DNA of 64,000 bases from Saccharothrix luteola (GCF_020859565.1 NZ_JAJHUO010000008.1:53399-117398), one strand, 5' to 3'; positions 23,901 through 35,792 are shown, counted from the stretch's first letter. Translations and numbers: made by a program. Notes: generated from the sequence alone by a model not told the origin.

Positions 23901-26401
23901 CGGGAAACCTCCGCCTGGCCGACAGTGGGAACGCCCAACAGGACCGGCACCTTCTGGCCGCGCTCCTCGCGGAACGTGATCGTCGGGTCGGGCGTGCCGG
24001 GCGCGTTGACGAACGAGGTGAAGCGGGACAGCTTCTCCGGGTCCTCCAGCACACCGCGCCACTCGTCGGCGTAGTTGTCCACGTGCTTGGCCATCGCGGC
24101 TTCCAGGTCGGCGCAGATGCCGAGGCTGTCGTCGACGATGACGTCGCGCAGGTGGTCGAGCCCGCCTTCCAGCGACTCGATCCACGTCGACGTGCGCTGC
24201 AACCGGTCCGCGGTGCGGATGTAGAACATCAGGAACCGGTCGATCAGCTTGATCAGGGTCTCGGTGTCCACGTCGGACGCGATCAGGTCGGCGTGGCGCG
24301 GGGTGAAGCCGCCGTTGCCGCCGACGTAGAGGTTCCAGCCGTTCTCGGTCGCGATGATGCCGAAGTCCTTGCCCCGCGCCTCGGCGCACTCGCGCGCGCA
24401 GCCGGACACGGCGGACTTGAGCTTGTGCGGCGACCGCAGGCCGCGGTAGCGCAGCTCCAGCGCGATGGCCAGCGACACGGAGTCCTGCACGCCGTAGCGG
24501 CACCACGTGGTGCCGACGCACGACTTCACCGTGCGCAGCGCCTTGCCGTAGGCGTGGCCGGACTCGAAACCGGCGTCCACCAGGCGCTTCCAGATCAGCG
24601 GGAGCTGGTCGACGGTCGCGCCGAACAGGTCGATCCGCTGCCCGCCGGTGATCTTGGTGTAGAGGCCGAAGTCGCGGGCGACCTCGCCGATGACGATCAG
24701 CTTTTCCGGCGTGATCTCGCCGCCGGGGATGCGCGGCACGACCGAGTAGGTGCCGTTGCGCTGCATGTTGGCCAGGAAGCGGTCGTTGGTGTCCTGCAGG
24801 GCGGCCTGCTCGCCCTCCAGCACGTGCCCGTTGTCCAGCGACGCGAGGATCGAGGCGACGGCGGGCTTGCAGATGTCGCAGCCGTGGCCGCGACCGTGCC
24901 GGGAGACCAGCTCGGAGAACGTGGTGACGCCGGTGGAGCGGACGACCTCGAACAGCTCGGCGCGGGACTGGTCGAAGTGCTCGCACAGCGCCTTGGACTG
25001 CTCGACGCCGCACTCGGACAGCAGCTTCTTCAGCATCGGCACGCACGAGCCGCAGCCGGTGCCCGCCTTGGTGCAGGACTTGATGCCCGGCACGTCGACG
25101 GCCTCGCCGGAGTCGACCACGTCCACGATCTGCTGCTTGGTGACCGCGTGGCACGAGCACACCTGCGCGTCGTGCGGCAGGGTCAGCTCGACGCCGCCCT
25201 CCGGCCCGATCAGCGCGACCGGGTCGCCGGGCACGGGCCTGCCGACCAGCGGCCGCAGCGACGCGTACTTGGACGCGTCGCCGACGAGGATGCCGCCGAG
25301 CAGGGTCTTCGCGTCGTCGGACACCACGACCTTGGCGTAGGTGCCGGCCACGGCGTCGTTGACGACGACCTCCAGCGCGCCCTCCTGCTTGGCGTGCGCG
25401 TCGCCGAACGAGGCCACGTCCACGCCGAGGAGCTTGAGCTTGGTGGACATGTCCGCGCCCGGGAACTCGGCGGCGCCGCCGAGCAGGCGGTCGGCGACCA
25501 CCTCGGCCATGGAGTAGCCCGGCGCGACCAGGCCGTACACCATGCCGTCGAGGTTGGCGCACTCGCCGATGGCGTAGACGTGCTCGTCGGAGGTGCGGCA
25601 CGCCTTGTCGACGATGATGCCGCCGCGCTCGCCGACGGTGAGGCCGAACGAGCGGGCCAGCTCGTCGCGCGGCCGGATGCCCGCGGAGAACACCACGACG
25701 TCCAGGTCGAGCTCGACGCCGTTGGACAGCTTGGCGATGAGCCGCCCGCGGTCCTGCTCGATGGAGGACGCGGACGTGCCGGTGTGCACGGTCAGGTCCA
25801 GCTTCTCGACCAGGCGCTTGAGCAGGCCGCCGCCACCCTCGTCCACCTGCAGCGGCATCAGCCGCGGGCCGAGCTCGACCACGTGCGGCGAGATGCCCAT
25901 GCCGCGCAGCGCGTTCGCCGCCTCCAGGCCGAGCAGGCCGCCGCCGAGCACCATGCCCGCATGCCGGCCCGCCGCGCGCGCCGACTCGACCGTGGCGCGG
26001 ATGCCGTCCAGGTCGTCGATGGTGCGGTAGACGTGGCACCCGGGCAGGTCACGGCCGGGCACGGGCGGCACGAACGGCACCGAGCCGGTGGCCAGGACCA
26101 GCGCGTCGTAGGGCTGCACCCGGCCCTTGGCGGTGCGCACGACCTTGTTGTCGCGGTCGAGGTGCACCACCTTGTCGTCCAGGTGCAGCTCGACGGCGTC
26201 GTCGTCGTGCGGCGCGAGGCTCAGCGACCCGGCGTCCCAGTTGTCCACGTAGGACGAGAGCGCGACCCGGTCGTAGGCCGGACGGGTCTCCTCGGCGAAC
26301 ACGACGATCCGCCACTGACCGGTCACGTCCTTCTCGCGGAGGGCCTCCACGAGCCGGTGACCGACCATGCCGTGACCGACCACCACCAGCGTTCGCGTCA
26401 T
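23897..26401 (-). CDS. nirB: Nitrite reductase (NAD(P)H) large subunit
   Basis: 834 residues, full NirB length. FAD domain (VVVGHGMVGH), NAD domain (VLGGGLLGLEAA near 185), BFD-type [2Fe-2S] domain (CSCHAVTKQQ and CTKAGTGCGSC) and a sulfite/nitrite reductase domain with the four 4Fe-4S/siroheme cysteines in CVGTTWC and GCAREC. The ATG at 26401 is chosen over a TTG ten codons upstream because the family begins M-T-R-T-L-V-V-V-G. The 119-bp upstream gap to narK holds TTAAC-N6-GCAAC, a plausible GlnR-like site. Confidence 0.95.
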   Translation of the reverse strand: MTRTLVVVGHGMVGHRLVEALREKDVTGQWRIVVFAEETRPAYDRVALSSYVDNWDAGSLSLAPHDDDAVELHLDDKVVHLDRDNKVVRTAKGRVQPYDALVLATGSVPFVPPVPGRDLPGCHVYRTIDDLDGIRATVESARAAGRHAGMVLGGGLLGLEAANALRGMGISPHVVELGPRLMPLQVDEGGGGLLKRLVEKLDLTVHTGTSASSIEQDRGRLIAKLSNGVELDLDVVVFSAGIRPRDELARSFGLTVGERGGIIVDKACRTSDEHVYAIGECANLDGMVYGLVAPGYSMAEVVADRLLGGAAEFPGADMSTKLKLLGVDVASFGDAHAKQEGALEVVVNDAVAGTYAKVVVSDDAKTLLGGILVGDASKYASLRPLVGRPVPGDPVALIGPEGGVELTLPHDAQVCSCHAVTKQQIVDVVDSGEAVDVPGIKSCTKAGTGCGSCVPMLKKLLSECGVEQSKALCEHFDQSRAELFEVVRSTGVTTFSELVSRHGRGHGCDICKPAVASILASLDNGHVLEGEQAALQDTNDRFLANMQRNGTYSVVPRIPGGEITPEKLIVIGEVARDFGLYTKITGGQRIDLFGATVDQLPLIWKRLVDAGFESGHAYGKALRTVKSCVGTTWCRYGVQDSVSLAIALELRYRGLRSPHKLKSAVSGCARECAEARGKDFGIIATENGWNLYVGGNGGFTPRHADLIASDVDTETLIKLIDRFLMFYIRTADRLQRTSTWIESLEGGLDHLRDVIVDDSLGICADLEAAMAKHVDNYADEWRGVLEDPEKLSRFTSFVNAPGTPDPTITFREERGQKVPVLLGVPTVGQAEVSR

Positions 26402-26468
26402 GGGACCAATCCCTTCTTCCGCCCAGGTCAATGCTCACCGGGCACCGTGTCGTGCCAAGGTCGCGAAT

Positions 26469-26485
26469 GTTGCGCAGGCGTTAAA
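26469..26485 (-). promoter_or_regulatory. Candidate GlnR-like half-site upstream of nirB
   Basis: On the minus strand TTAAC-N6-GCAAC (within 26485-26469), close to the GlnR a-site/b-site pattern gTnAC-N6-GaAAC and about 70 bp before the nirB start. Matches are short, so the assignment is tentative. Confidence 0.35.
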
Positions 26486-26520
26486 GCAGCCTCACGCCGC
26501 ACTTCAGAGGGTTGTGTGCG

Positions 26521-27873
26521 TCACACGCCGGCGTAGGCGAGGCTCGGCACGCGCGCGAACACCCGTCGCCGCATGTAGAACCACCAGGTGGTGGCCATGC
26601 AGAGGCCGTAGAACACCAGGAACGCGGTGAGCGCGGGCGCCAGCGTCTTGCTGCCCTCGAGCGAGAACTTGAACACCAGGTTGACCAGCACGCCGCCGAA
26701 CGCGCCGATCGCGCCCGCGATGCCGACCACGGCCGCGGCCTGCCGCTTGGCCGACGGGACGTCCGCGGTCTGCGCCATGAAGATCGCCGGGATCATCCGG
26801 TAGGTCGAGCCGTTGCCGACGCCGGCCAGCACGAACAGCGCGATGAACGAGCCGAAGAACAGCGCGAAGCTGCGGATCTCGATGCTGACCAGCAGGCTGA
26901 CGGTGCCGGCGGCCAGGCCGAGGAACACCGCCATGGTCATCCGCGCGCCGCCGAACCGGTCGGCGAGCCACCCGCCGAACGGCCTGCTCACCGAGCCGAT
27001 GAGGGCGCCGAGGAAGGCCAGGCCGACGAAGCTCTTGTAGTCGACGAAGCTGAGCTTGATCAGCGACGGGAACGCGAACGAGAAGCCGATGAACGAGCCG
27101 AACGTGCCGATGTACAGGAACGACATCACCCACGTGTGCTTGTTCGACATCGCCTTCTTGTACGACGTGCCGTCCGGCTTGGCCTGGGTGAGGCTGTCCA
27201 TGAGCAACCACGCGCACGCCGAGGCCACGATGATGAACGGCATCCAGAACAGCGCCGCGTAGGCCAGGTTGATGCCCGTGCCGAGGGAGATGACGATCGG
27301 CACGACGAGCTGCACCATGGCCACGCCGAGGTTGCCGCCCGCCGCGTTGAGGCCGAGCGCCAGGCCCTTCTTGCCCTCCGGGTAGAAGAACGAGATGTTC
27401 GCCATGGAGGACGAGAAGTTGCCGCCGCCGAAGCCCATCGCGGCCGACGTGAGCAGGAAGAACCAGTACGGCGTGCCGGGGTTGCTCACCGCGATCGCCA
27501 GCATCGTGGTGGGGATCAGCAGCAGGCCGGCGCTGATCGTGGTCCACGCCCGCCCGCCGAACTTCGGCACCGCGAACGTGTAGGGGATGCGCAGCACCGC
27601 GCCGACCAGGTTCGGCACGATGAGCAGCCAGAACGTCTGGCCGACGCTGAAGCTGAAGCCGACGGAGCCGAGGCTCACGACCACGATGCTCATCAGGCTC
27701 CACACCGTGAAGCCCAGGTTCTCCGCCAGGATGGAGAAGACCAGGTTCTTGCGGGCGACCTTCTTGCCGGTCGTCTCCCAGAACGACGGGTCCTCCGGCT
27801 CCCAGTGCTCGATCCACCGACCACCGCGTTTGGCCTGAGGCGCAACGCCCTTGGTCTCCATCACCGTGCTCAT
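26521..27873 (-). CDS. narK: Nitrate/nitrite transporter, NarK/NasA family (MFS)
   Basis: 450 residues with about 12 membrane segments. The NarK-type Gly-rich nitrate signatures are seen as AAMGFGGGNFSSSMANISFF (segment 5) and GVGNGSTYRMIP (segment 11). It imports nitrate for the reductase encoded just upstream. AGGAGG ribosome site eight bases before the ATG. The N-terminal 45 residues are cytoplasmic and basic. Its own promoter shares a motif with the nasA promoter, so narK is probably transcribed separately. Confidence 0.93.
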   Translation of the reverse strand: MSTVMETKGVAPQAKRGGRWIEHWEPEDPSFWETTGKKVARKNLVFSILAENLGFTVWSLMSIVVVSLGSVGFSFSVGQTFWLLIVPNLVGAVLRIPYTFAVPKFGGRAWTTISAGLLLIPTTMLAIAVSNPGTPYWFFLLTSAAMGFGGGNFSSSMANISFFYPEGKKGLALGLNAAGGNLGVAMVQLVVPIVISLGTGINLAYAALFWMPFIIVASACAWLLMDSLTQAKPDGTSYKKAMSNKHTWVMSFLYIGTFGSFIGFSFAFPSLIKLSFVDYKSFVGLAFLGALIGSVSRPFGGWLADRFGGARMTMAVFLGLAAGTVSLLVSIEIRSFALFFGSFIALFVLAGVGNGSTYRMIPAIFMAQTADVPSAKRQAAAVVGIAGAIGAFGGVLVNLVFKFSLEGSKTLAPALTAFLVFYGLCMATTWWFYMRRRVFARVPSLAYAGV

Positions 27874-27908
27874 TGGACCCTCCTGGACACCGATTTCCCG
27901 TTGCAGGA

Positions 27909-27930
27909 ACCGTAAGAACGGTCCGTTACC
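27909..27930 (-). promoter_or_regulatory. narK promoter with element shared with nasA
   Basis: Minus strand: GGTAAC, ten bases (GGACCGTTCT), then TACGGT as -10 (27914-27909). The nasA promoter has the same layout. RNA would start about seven bases later, giving a leader of about 25 bases before the ribosome site and ATG. Confidence 0.5.
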
Positions 27931-27973
27931 CCGACGTTCGGACAGGTGTCGTCGGCGGCAACTCCCGCGCACA

Positions 27974-29412
27974 TCAAGCGGATTGGGGCTGTGAGGCGGC
28001 GAGCCAGTCGACGATCCCGCACACCGCGTCCTTGCAGCCCCCACAGCCCGTGCTGGCCCGCGTGACCTCGGCGATCGAGGACAACGTCGTCGCGCCGCCG
28101 CGCCAGGCGCTGACCAGCTGGCCCTTGCTGACCGTGTTGCACCGGCACACCACCGCGGACGCGGGCAGGTCGGCGGGGCTGGCCTCGTTCTCGGCGGGCA
28201 GCGCGCGGCCCAGCAGCAGCGCGAGCCGGTCGGTCGGCGCGGGCAGGCCGCGGTCGAACAGCTGGGTGATGGCCGCCGCCGCGTCCGGCGCGCCGAGCAC
28301 GATCGCGCCGGTGACCTTGTCGTCGCGCAGCACGAGCTTGGCGTACCGGCCGCGCGCCGGGTCCTGGAAGCACAGCACCTCGTCGTCGACCGAGTCGACG
28401 CCCACGTGCACGTCGCCCAACGCGGCCAGGTCGACGTCGCGGGCCTTGAGCCTGGTCACGACGGTGGTGCCGGAGTAGCGGGCGGCCGGCGCGACGCCGG
28501 TGAGCCGGTCGGCGAGCACGGCCGCCTGCTCCCACGCGGGCTGGACCAGGCCGGACACCGTGCCGACGTGCTGGGCGCAGTCGCCGATGGCGTGCACCCT
28601 GGGGTCGCTGGTGCGCAGCGCGTCGTCCACGAGGATGCCCCGGTCGACCTCGATGCCCGCCTGCTCGGCCAGCGAGGTCTCCGCGCGCACGCCCGCCGAG
28701 ACGACGACCAGGTCCGCGGGCACGTGCGTGCCGTCGTCGAGCTCCAGCCCGTCGCCGGGCGTGTACTTCGCGGCCAGCACGCCGAGCCGGAACTCGATGC
28801 CCAGGCCGTTCAACGTCGTGGCGAGCACCCGGCCCGCGCCCGCGTCGAGCTGCCGTTCCATCAGGTGCTTGACCGGGTGCACCACGGTGACCAGGCAGCC
28901 CCGGCCGGCCAGGCCGCGCGCGGCCTCCAGCCCGAGCAGCCCGCCGCCGAGCACCGCGACCGGCGTGCCGGGCGAGGCCTTGGCCACGATCTCGGCGCAG
29001 TCGTCCAGCGAGCGGAACGCCACCGCGCCGGGCGCGAGGGCGCCGTTGCCGTCGAGCAGGCCGGGCGTCGGCGGCACCCACGACCGCGAGCCCGTGGCCA
29101 GCACCAACGCGTCGTAGGGCACCTCGGTGTCGTCGACGTGCACGACCCGGCGGGTGCGGTCGATCTTGCCGACCGCGCTGCCGAGCCGCAGGTCGACGTG
29201 GTGCTTGGCGGCCCAGTCGGGGTCGTGCAGCCGCACCGCGTCGGGCGTCAGCGACCCGGCGACCACGCTGGACAGCAGCACCCGGTTGTACGCGTGGTGC
29301 GACTCGTCGCCCAGCACGGTCACCGAGACGCGTTCCGCCTTCGGGTCGCGGCGCCGGATCTCGTCGGCCAGCCGGGCGCCGGCCATGCCGTAGCCCACGA
29401 TGACAACGTTCC

Positions 29413-29416
<4 letters not shown>
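27974..29416 (-). CDS. Nitrate reductase electron-transfer subunit: FAD oxidoreductase with BFD [2Fe-2S] domain
   Basis: 480 residues, resembling the N-terminal half of NirB: FAD site (VVIVGYGMAGARL), NAD site (VLGGGLLGLEAARGL near 167-181), FAD-binding A-I-G-D-C and a C-terminal BFD domain with C-R-C-N and GCGGCKDAVC cysteines. It has no siroheme domain, so it should pass electrons from NAD(P)H to the molybdenum subunit encoded immediately upstream, as NasB/NasC-type proteins do. The ATG overlaps the nitrate reductase stop (ATGA), supporting a complex. Confidence 0.9.
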
Positions 29417-31443
<2,027 letters not shown>

Positions 31444-31450
31444 GAGCCCG

Positions 31451-31472
31451 ACGGTAAGAAGCGGCTGTTAAC
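31451..31472 (-). promoter_or_regulatory. nasA promoter with element shared with narK
   Basis: Minus strand: GTTAAC, ten bases (AGCCGCTTCT), TACCGT as -10 (31456-31451), then seven bases to the GTG. Spacing and the CTTCT-TAC core match the narK promoter. Likely the binding place of the nitrogen regulator (GlnR or NnaR), by inference only. Confidence 0.5.
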
Positions 31473-31538
31473 GGCAGCACGTGGAATGTTTCGTCCACGC
31501 GAACTTCACAGCTCAGGGGACGCGCGGTGAGGGTGAGC

Positions 31539-32333
31539 TCACAGCAGGTCGACGACGAGTGCCGCCGTTCGCTCCAGTCCCGCGAGAGATTGTCTGCTCG
31601 AACGGGGGTGCAGCGCGTGGACCGCGAGGCGGAACAGGGTCGCCCGCAGGAGGATTTGCGGCCACTCGTCCAAATGCGCCCAGCGCTGGAGCAGGCCGTG
31701 ATCCGCGCCACCCCAGGACAGCGCGTCCACCACGACGACCGCCGCGCCGTACGGCGCCGGCCGCCAGTAGGCGACGAAGTCGATGATCGCCGGGGCCGCG
31801 TCGCCCGCGAACAGCACCGTGCCGAACAGGTCGCCGTGCACGACCTGGGGCTTGAGCGCGACGGGCTTGCGGTAGGCGGCGGTCAGGTCGAACAGCCGGC
31901 CGCCCAGGTCGGGGTCGAGGTCGGCCTTCTCCTCGTCCCACGCGCAGCGGTCGGCGGTGGCGAACAGGTCGACGCGCGCGTCCAGGAACCGGGGCTTCGG
32001 CAGCTCGGCGGTCGCCCGGTGCAGCTTGACGGCCACGTCCACGACCTCGTCGTGCCGCGGCTCGGCCCGACCCGAGAGGTACTTGGTCGCCGCCCAGCCG
32101 CCGACCACGTAGCGGCCGTCGGTGGAGCGCAGGGGCCTGGCCACGCGCACGTTCTCGACGTCGAGCGCGTCGAGGGTCTTGGCCACCCAGGTGGCCTCGG
32201 CCGGCTTGCCCGCGGGCCGGATCGCCGCGTCGCCGCAGCGCCACACCGGGCCGCCGTCGATCAACTCCGGCTCGGCGTCGCGCGCGCCGAACGCCGCGCG
32301 CACGTGCGACGGTGGCGGCTCCGGAGTGGTCAC
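31539..32333 (-). CDS. TIGR02569-like actinobacterial protein with kinase-like fold
   Basis: 264 residues. The sequence carries aminoglycoside-phosphotransferase-like landmarks (VHGDLFG as catalytic loop, IDFVAYW as metal-binding loop) and opens like the actinobacterial TIGR02569 family (HVRAAFGARD, DGGPVWRCGD). Substrate unknown. GTG seven bases after TAGCGT, so probably leaderless. From memory a protein of this type (Rv3205c) precedes moeZ in mycobacteria, as here. Confidence 0.78.
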   Translation of the reverse strand: MTTPEPPPSHVRAAFGARDAEPELIDGGPVWRCGDAAIRPAGKPAEATWVAKTLDALDVENVRVARPLRSTDGRYVVGGWAATKYLSGRAEPRHDEVVDVAVKLHRATAELPKPRFLDARVDLFATADRCAWDEEKADLDPDLGGRLFDLTAAYRKPVALKPQVVHGDLFGTVLFAGDAAPAIIDFVAYWRPAPYGAAVVVVDALSWGGADHGLLQRWAHLDEWPQILLRATLFRLAVHALHPRSSRQSLAGLERTAALVVDLL

Positions 32334-32450
32334 GGCCGGCACGCTACCTGCACCGGGCCTTCCGTTGGTGGACCTCGGGCGTTCGAACACGTGGTGTCCA
32401 CGCATTCGGCCTAACCGCATTATTGCGGTCTCAACAGGGGGATTTGTGCT

Positions 32451-33437
32451 GTGACTGAAGCCACGCACGCCGCGTTCGCGCTCGCCGTGCACCGCGCACT
32501 GCCCGCCGGCAACCGCTGCTGGTCGCCGTTCTCCGTGGCCGCGGCGCTGTGCCGGGCCGCGGGCGTGGCCGGCGAGGACACCGGGCCCGCCGTGGCCGAC
32601 GTGCTGCGCGCCGACGTCGACCGGACGGCGAAGCTGCTCGCCGTCGCGGCCGACGAGCCAGCCGTGACTTCGGCCGACACCATCTGGGTCGACCCGGCCG
32701 CCCCGGCGGCGCAGCACCCGGACGTGCGGCGGCTCGTGCTGGACGAGCACGCGCACGTCGTGATCAACGAGGTGGTGCGCGAGCTGACCCATGGCCTGGT
32801 CCGGCAGGCCGTCCCACCCCGGGCGATCACGCCCGGCACCCTCGCCGTCCTGGTCAACGCGCTGCACGTGAAGGGCGCGTGGGCGGAGGACTTCCCGGAG
32901 GAGGACACGCGGCCCCGCAAGTTCCGGGCCCCGTCGGGCAAGCGGATGGTGCCCACGATGCGGCGGACCGGCGCATCGGGTTACGCCGCGCGGCACGGCT
33001 GGCAGTCCGTGCTGATCCCGTGCGAGGAGGCGTTGGACGTCGTCGCCCTGCTCCCCGACCAGCCCCTGGCGACGGCGGAGCTCGACGGGGAGGCGCTCGC
33101 CGACCTGATCACCGGGGTGCGGTTCACCGAGGTCGACCTGTACCTGCCCAAGGTGGACCTGGAGGCGGGCTCGGCACTGGTCGAGCCGCTGCGCGCGCTC
33201 GGGGCGGGCCCGCTGTTCGACTCGTGGCTGCTGGTGGAGCAGGTGCTGCACCAGGCGAAGCTCACGCTCGACGAGCACGGGGTCGAGGGCGCCGCGGCCA
33301 CCACGATGATCGCCGCGATGGGCTGGCACGACCCCGGGGAGGCCCTGGTGGTGCGGTTCGACCGGCCGTTCCTGCTGGCCGTGCGCCACCGGGGCACGGG
33401 CCTGCTGCTGTTCCTGGCCGAGGTGACCGAGCCGTGA
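32451..33437 (+). CDS. Serpin family protein (serine protease inhibitor-like)
   Basis: 328 residues, short for a serpin (usually about 370-400). Recognisable features: CWSPFSVAAALC helix, LVNALHVKGAWAEDF strand, and the hinge LDEHGVEGAAATTMIA leading into a reactive-centre loop with Met-Gly near residue 290, then FDRPFLLAVRH and the closing strand. The small-residue hinge fits an inhibitory serpin. No signal peptide, so a cytoplasmic protease is the likely target. GGGGG ribosome site, GTG start. Serpins are patchy in bacteria, suggesting transfer at some point. Confidence 0.85.
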   Translation: MTEATHAAFALAVHRALPAGNRCWSPFSVAAALCRAAGVAGEDTGPAVADVLRADVDRTAKLLAVAADEPAVTSADTIWVDPAAPAAQHPDVRRLVLDEHAHVVINEVVRELTHGLVRQAVPPRAITPGTLAVLVNALHVKGAWAEDFPEEDTRPRKFRAPSGKRMVPTMRRTGASGYAARHGWQSVLIPCEEALDVVALLPDQPLATAELDGEALADLITGVRFTEVDLYLPKVDLEAGSALVEPLRALGAGPLFDSWLLVEQVLHQAKLTLDEHGVEGAAATTMIAAMGWHDPGEALVVRFDRPFLLAVRHRGTGLLLFLAEVTEP

Positions 33438-33441
33438 GCGC

Positions 33442-33481
33442 CCGACGCCGGGGTGGCCCCTGGAGGCCGCCCCGGCGTCGG
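33442..33481. terminator. Bidirectional terminator between serpin and moeZ
   Basis: Stem CCGACGCCGGGG / CCCCGGCGTCGG (12 bp) extended by GGC/GCC across a mismatch, loop of about eight bases, between convergent genes. Confidence 0.75.
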
Positions 33482-33489
33482 TTGTCAGC

Positions 33490-34662
33490 TCAGTAGGTCG
33501 GAAGGGAGGGGTCGACCTCGCGCGCCCAGGCGAGCACGCCGCCGCCCACGTGCACGGCGTCCTTGAACCCGGCCTGGTGCAGCACGGCCAGCGCCTCGGC
33601 GGAACGCGCGCCCGACTTGCAGTGCAGCACGACCTGCTTGTCCTGCGGCAGCTCCGCGAACGCCTCACCCGACAGGATGCGGTCCTTCGGGATCAGCACC
33701 GAGCCCGGGATCTTCACGATCTCGTACTCGTGCGGCTCGCGGACGTCCACCAGCAGGAAGTCCTGGCCGCTCTCCTGCTTCTGCTTCAGCTCCAGCGGCG
33801 TGATCGTGTTGCCCGCGGCGGCCTGCTGCGCGTCGTCGGACACGACACCGCAGAACGCCTCGTAGTCGATCAGCTCGGTGATCTTCGGGCTCTCCGGGTC
33901 CTTGCGGATCTTGATGGTCCGGTAGGACATCTCCAGGGCGTCGTAGACCATGAGCCGGCCGAGCAGCGGGTCGCCGATGCCCGTCAGCAGCTTGATCGCC
34001 TCGGTCACCATGACGGAGCCGATCGACGCGCACAGCACGCCCAGCACGCCGCCCTCGGCGCACGACGGCACCATCCCGGGCGGCGGGGGCTCCGGGTAGA
34101 GGTCGCGGTAGTTCAGGCCCTGGCCGTTGGGCGCGTCCTCCCAGAACACGCTGACCTGGCCCTCGAATCGGAAGATCGAGCCCCACACGTACGGCTTGCC
34201 CAGCAGCACGGCCGCGTCGTTGACCAGGTACCGGGTGGCGAAGTTGTCCGTGCCGTCCAGGATCAGGTCGTAGTCGCGGAAGATGTCGAGCGCGTTCTCC
34301 GAGTTCAGGTGGGTCTGGTGCAGGACCACCTTCACGAACGGGTTGATCTCGGCCACCGAGTCCCGGGCCGACTCGGCCTTGGGCTTGCCGACGTCCGACT
34401 GACCGTGGATGACCTGACGCTGGAGGTTCGACTCGTCGACGACGTCGAAGTCGACCACGCCGAGCGTGCCGACACCCGCCGCCGCGAGGTAGAGCAGGGC
34501 CGGGCTGCCCAGGCCACCCGCGCCGACGACCAGGACCTTCGCGTTCTTCAGCCGCTTCTGCCCGTCGACCCCGACGTCCGGGATGATCAGGTGGCGGCTG
34601 TAGCGCGCTACTTCTTCCTTGGTCAGCTCCGCTGCGGGCTCCACGAGCGGCGGAAGCGCCAT
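33490..34662 (-). CDS. moeZ: MoeZ: sulfur-carrier adenylyltransferase/sulfurtransferase
   Basis: 390 residues. N-terminal ThiF/MoeB E1-like domain with VVGAGGLGSP nucleotide loop and DGTDNFATR, and a C-terminal rhodanese domain with the active cysteine in VVLHCKSGARS (near 348). It activates the C-terminus of sulfur carriers (MoaD, ThiS, CysO) and passes sulfur to them, serving molybdopterin and other thio-cofactor pathways; molybdopterin is needed by the nitrate reductase in this window. AGGAGG ribosome site. Corresponds to mycobacterial MoeZ (Rv3206c, from memory). Confidence 0.93.
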   Translation of the reverse strand: MALPPLVEPAAELTKEEVARYSRHLIIPDVGVDGQKRLKNAKVLVVGAGGLGSPALLYLAAAGVGTLGVVDFDVVDESNLQRQVIHGQSDVGKPKAESARDSVAEINPFVKVVLHQTHLNSENALDIFRDYDLILDGTDNFATRYLVNDAAVLLGKPYVWGSIFRFEGQVSVFWEDAPNGQGLNYRDLYPEPPPPGMVPSCAEGGVLGVLCASIGSVMVTEAIKLLTGIGDPLLGRLMVYDALEMSYRTIKIRKDPESPKITELIDYEAFCGVVSDDAQQAAAGNTITPLELKQKQESGQDFLLVDVREPHEYEIVKIPGSVLIPKDRILSGEAFAELPQDKQVVLHCKSGARSAEALAVLHQAGFKDAVHVGGGVLAWAREVDPSLPTY

Positions 34663-34763
34663 CTGAGTCCTCCTCGACGAAACATGTCCTGTACCGACGG
34701 ACAACACCAGCCTGCCCGTCCGTCTTCCCCGATGGGAAGTCGTCCCAAGGCTCGGGACGGGCC

Positions 34764-35792
34764 TTACTGCGGTGCGACCGGGAAGGGGTTGGGGGTGCAC
34801 ACCAGGCCGTTGGCCTCCACGGCGTAGCGGTTGGACGAGTCGACCTGGTTGAGCTGGGCGACGTAGTCGTTGGCCACCCCGAACGACTGCTGCATCATCA
34901 CCGGCGCGGCCTTGCCGTTCTCCTTGCAGCCCTCGTGCGGGTTCTTCAGCACGTGGCCGACCTCGTGGTTGATCGCGTACGTCCGGTACGCGCTGAGGTC
35001 GCTGCCGTAGACCTTGCCGCCGCGCACCCACCGGGACGTGTTGATGATGACCCGCTTGGTCCCGTCGTGCCAGCACGACGACTCGAACTTGATCGAGTAG
35101 CCGCACAGGGCGTGGGTGGTGTTCGTGGTGGTCAAGCTCACGGTGAAGTCGACCGGTCCGCCCTCGACGCGCTGCATGGACACCTGACCGGTGCCGATCC
35201 AGCTGCGCGGGTCGGCCAGGATGCCGTCGACGGTGCGGGCGAACGCCTCGCGGTCGCCGTTGTAGTCCGACGGCTCCACGCCGTCCTCGATGGCGATCGC
35301 GTACCGGTAGAGCCTGCCGCCGGTACCCGCCGGCTGGGTGCCGCCCGGCACCACCGCGAACGTGCCCGCGCCCTGCTCGGAGTACTTCGGCCCGTCCGGC
35401 AGCTGCGCGGTGGGGAAGTTCTTCAGGTCGATGTCGCCCGGCGGCCTCTCGGTCGCCTCGGGCGGCCCGGTGGTGGTCGACGTCGCGGACGAGCCGGTGG
35501 TGGGGTTGGTCTCGCCACCGGCGGACGTCGAGGGCGCGGCGGTGTCCAGCACGACCAGGGCCGTGAGCACGAGCAGCACGGGAATGGCGTAGATCCGCCA
35601 GCCGTAGCCCGCGATCAGGCCCTTCACACCCCTGCGGCGCTTGCGGCGCCTCCGGCCTGCCGGTTCCCAGGCCGCGGCCAGCGGCTCGGCGCCGGTGCGG
35701 CGCGTGCCGCGGCGGTAGCGGTCTTCGGACAGCGGCGGCCGGTCATCAGAGGACGGCGCCGTGTCACGCGCGCCCTGCGACGTCCGGTTCAC
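34764..35792 (-). CDS. DUF3152 membrane-anchored metalloprotease-like protein
   Basis: 342 residues. Basic cytoplasmic N-terminus (R-R-R-R-K-R-R-R-R-G near 48-56), one membrane segment (about 66-84), Thr/Ser-rich linker, then the DUF3152 domain with HEVGHVLKNPH, an HExxHxxxxxH metzincin-type zinc motif, and paired cysteines. Probably a surface zinc protease of unknown substrate. GTG start; CACCCT lies seven bases upstream. Same position relative to moeZ as in mycobacteria (Rv3207c, from memory). Confidence 0.88.
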   Translation of the reverse strand: MNRTSQGARDTAPSSDDRPPLSEDRYRRGTRRTGAEPLAAAWEPAGRRRRKRRRGVKGLIAGYGWRIYAIPVLLVLTALVVLDTAAPSTSAGGETNPTTGSSATSTTTGPPEATERPPGDIDLKNFPTAQLPDGPKYSEQGAGTFAVVPGGTQPAGTGGRLYRYAIAIEDGVEPSDYNGDREAFARTVDGILADPRSWIGTGQVSMQRVEGGPVDFTVSLTTTNTTHALCGYSIKFESSCWHDGTKRVIINTSRWVRGGKVYGSDLSAYRTYAINHEVGHVLKNPHEGCKENGKAAPVMMQQSFGVANDYVAQLNQVDSSNRYAVEANGLVCTPNPFPVAPQ

